From CAIKMD01 sp963729935 (GTDB lineage: Bacteria > Pseudomonadota > Alphaproteobacteria > ATCC43930 > CGMCC-115725): a stretch of 64,000 nucleotides of DNA. A program made the translations under genes and the position numbers. Positions 62,291 to 64,000 of the stretch are shown here, piece by piece; the stretch's first letter is position 1, and every line of letters starts with the position of its first letter. The stretch covers positions 1,550,001 through 1,614,000 of the forward strand of contig CAVSPW010000002.1 of NCBI GenBank assembly GCA_963729935.1. Reading direction: 5' to 3'. Under the pieces are notes generated by a model. That model was not told where the DNA came from. It saw nothing but the letters and a program-made list of their open reading frames with translations, and did not search any database.

Positions 62291-63607
62291 TCAGGGCGCG
62301 ACGCGATCGATGAGATGAACGAAGGACCCCATCACATTGCCGGCAATCCGCCCGACCAGCCCCAAGAGCGTGCCGTCGGCATCGGCGATGCGGAAGAGCG
62401 GCGCGCCATCGCCTTCGGCAACAATGCTCGCATAGTGAAATTCGTGGCCGCGAAAGCTCTCGCCCGCGGCGCCCAGCGGGGCTTTGGCAACCAGCGATGC
62501 GGTGCGATAGCCGAGATGGAGCTTGCGCGCGGCAAAACTGGTCTGAAGCGGCAGCAATCCGGCCATCCGATGCAACGCGCCTTCGGCATCGACGAGGCTT
62601 TGGCCCAGGACCATGTAGCCGCCGCATTCGCCATAGATCGCGGCGCCGCGCCGCGCGGCGCCGCGCAATCCGTCCATGAAGATGCGGCTGCCGGCGATGC
62701 GCCCGGCAAAGAGCTCGGGATAGCCGCCCGGCAGATAGACCGCGTCACAATCGCCGGCCGGCGCCTCGTCGGCGAGCGGCGAGAAAAAGGTCAGCGCCGC
62801 GCCCGCCTCGCGCCAGCCTTCCAGCAATGTCTCGTAAGCGAACGCAAAGGCTTGATCGCGTGCGACGGCCACGCGCGCGCCCGAAGGGGGAAGAGCCGGC
62901 GTCGCAGCACCGTCCGCAAGCGACGAGGGCCGCGCCAATCGCAAAAGCGCGTCGAGATCGATCGCGGCGCCGACCCGGGCGGCGGCGCGATCGAGAAACG
63001 CTTCGAGCGCCGAATGCTCGCCCGCGGGAACGAGTCCGAGATGGCGCGAGGGAAGATCGAGGTCCGCGCTGCGCGGAACGGCGCCGAGGAGCGTCATCTC
63101 GGGCATCGCGCGGCGCAAGGCCGATTCCGCCATGGCGGCGTGACGCGCGCCGCCGACCCGGTTGAAGATCACACCGGTTACCGCGACGCCTCGCCGGTGG
63201 CGGGCAAATCCTTCGACGAGAGCGGCGACCGAATGGGCCTGGCCCTCCAGATTGACGACCAGAACCACCGGCCATCCGGTCAGCGCCGCGAGTTCGGCGG
63301 TCGAGCCCAGGCCGGCCTTGCCCGCGCCGTCGAACAACCCCATCACGCCTTCGCACAGAACGAGTTCGGCTTCGCTTCGCAGCGCGCGAATTTCCGCCGC
63401 CACGGTCTCGCGCCGCATCGCCCAGGGATCGAGGTTGCGGCAAGGCACGCCGCAAGCCGCGCCGAGATAACCGGGATCGATATAGTCCGGGCCCACTTTC
63501 GCGGCGGCGACGCGCAGACCGCGCTTGCGCAGCACGCGCAGCAGACCGAGCGTCACCACCGTCTTGCCGCTGCCCGATTGCGGCGCGGCGATGATGAGCC
63601 CCGTCAT
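62291..63607 (-). CDS. cobB: Cobyrinate a,c-diamide synthase
   Basis: The protein has 438 aa. An N-terminal ATPase domain with APQSGSGKT, VGPDYIDPGYL and LCEGVMGLFDG is followed by a class I-type glutamine amidotransferase domain with the Cys in YGECGGYMVLGQS and the His of GHEFHYAS. It amidates the a and c side chains of cobyrinate or hydrogenobyrinate in B12 synthesis. No other cob gene is in the window. The MetE-C-like protein near 2 kb is cobalamin-independent. Confidence 0.95.
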   Translation of the reverse strand: MTGLIIAAPQSGSGKTVVTLGLLRVLRKRGLRVAAAKVGPDYIDPGYLGAACGVPCRNLDPWAMRRETVAAEIRALRSEAELVLCEGVMGLFDGAGKAGLGSTAELAALTGWPVVLVVNLEGQAHSVAALVEGFARHRRGVAVTGVIFNRVGGARHAAMAESALRRAMPEMTLLGAVPRSADLDLPSRHLGLVPAGEHSALEAFLDRAAARVGAAIDLDALLRLARPSSLADGAATPALPPSGARVAVARDQAFAFAYETLLEGWREAGAALTFFSPLADEAPAGDCDAVYLPGGYPELFAGRIAGSRIFMDGLRGAARRGAAIYGECGGYMVLGQSLVDAEGALHRMAGLLPLQTSFAARKLHLGYRTASLVAKAPLGAAGESFRGHEFHYASIVAEGDGAPLFRIADADGTLLGLVGRIAGNVMGSFVHLIDRVAP

Positions 63608-63633
63608 GACACTAGGCCGTCACGCGCGGGGCG

Positions 63634-64000
63634 TCACAGATAGCGCTCGACGGTCGCGGCCATGACCTTGGGTGGAAGGCCGGTCGGCATCTGGCCAAGA
63701 AAGCGTCCATCACGCCCCATCACATAGATGATCGAGCTGTGATCGATGAGATAGTCGTCGCTGCCCGATTGCGGCACCTTGGCGACATAGACGTGATATT
63801 CGCCTTCCGCTTTCTTCAGCTCGGCAGGCGCGCCGGTGAGATAAAGAATGCCGGGATGGAAATTCGCGGCAAAGGACCGCAATTGCTCTTCGGTATCGCG
63901 CGCCGGATCGACGGAGATGAAGATCGGCTGGACCGCCGAAGCCTTGGCGCCGAGAAGATCGAGCGTGTCGGTGATCGCCTGCAAGGTCGTCGGGCAGGCA
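63634..64000 (-). CDS. SCO1/SenC/PrrC family copper chaperone (5' part outside window)
   Basis: The frame is open to the window end and begins with CPTTLQAITDTLDLL, so the second Cys of the CxxxC copper site is inside and the first is just beyond. The rest is the SCO fold: PIFISVDPARDTEEQL, then DHSSIIYVMGRDGRFLGQM with the copper-ligand His. It helps assemble the copper centre of cytochrome c oxidase. The downstream cobB gene is on the same strand 26 bp away. Confidence 0.93.
   Translation of the reverse strand, partial: ACPTTLQAITDTLDLLGAKASAVQPIFISVDPARDTEEQLRSFAANFHPGILYLTGAPAELKKAEGEYHVYVAKVPQSGSDDYLIDHSSIIYVMGRDGRFLGQMPTGLPPKVMAATVERYL

Overview
The window is high-GC (mostly well over 60%) and almost fully coding, with many ATGA or TGATG stop/start overlaps and frequent GTG/TTG starts. 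Gene content points to an alphaproteobacterium, possibly Rhodospirillales- or Rhizobiales-like: an alpha-type RpoH with the QKKLFFNLRR box, mutS followed by glnD, hrcA-grpE divergent from rph-rdgB-hemW, and rsmI-yraN-BON lipoprotein-gshB. This assignment comes from gene families and order, not from rRNA. No tRNA, rRNA, CRISPR array, insertion sequence or prophage was seen.

Layout. 1-4.1 kb: end of an ABC exporter ATPase, a lipoprotein hydrolase, a MetE-C-like enzyme, a small methyltransferase and an orphan OmpR-type regulator. 4.2-10.4 kb: a compact, partly divergent cluster that I consider the best candidate for an undescribed pathway. It has a stand-alone RibD-reductase domain, a metal-motif-poor MDR dehydrogenase, a 6-pyruvoyl-tetrahydropterin-synthase-like protein lacking its catalytic Cys and a Zn ligand, a GT4 glycosyltransferase, a methyltransferase, a CDP-alcohol phosphatidyltransferase and a GTP cyclohydrolase II with a degenerate RibB-like domain. 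It looks like a pathway drawing on the first riboflavin/pterin intermediates and ending in a methylated, glycosylated and perhaps membrane-attached product. 10.4-14.8 kb: a hypothetical gene behind a near-perfect sigma-54 promoter, rpoH with a structured leader, and a class A PBP. 14.9-15.6 kb: a PEP-CTERM surface protein with a 12-bp perfect palindrome upstream.

15.8-21.3 kb: a five-gene operon combining a BMP-type ABC importer with a cysteine hydrolase that carries the biuret amidohydrolase triad at the expected spacing, behind a GntR-type palindrome. 21.6-28.3 kb: a membrane protein, then the phosphate operons phoR, pstC-pstA-pstB, phoU-phoB without pstS. 28.3-31.8 kb: a NitT/TauT-type ABC importer that is decaying, with a frameshifted permease and a deletion-riddled second binding-protein copy. 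31.9-40.7 kb: a single receiver protein, mutS, glnD and two MFS transporters.

40.7-48.0 kb: heat-shock genes hrcA-grpE and dnaK-dnaJ, interrupted by a hydrolase and a Fur-boxed cupredoxin/outer-membrane pair. 48.1-54.9 kb: rph, rdgB, hemW, a lipoprotein, rsmI, yraN, a BON lipoprotein and gshB. 54.9-64 kb: a small lipoprotein, a PfkB-type kinase, typA, a receiver protein, DoxX, cyclophilin, an AmpG-like permease, a YgjP-like metalloprotein, cobB and the 3' part of a SCO1/SenC gene.

Housekeeping functions dominate (proteostasis, RNA/DNA maintenance, nitrogen and phosphate control). The accessory interest lies in the 4-10 kb cluster, the biuret operon, the sigma-54 gene and the decaying importer.
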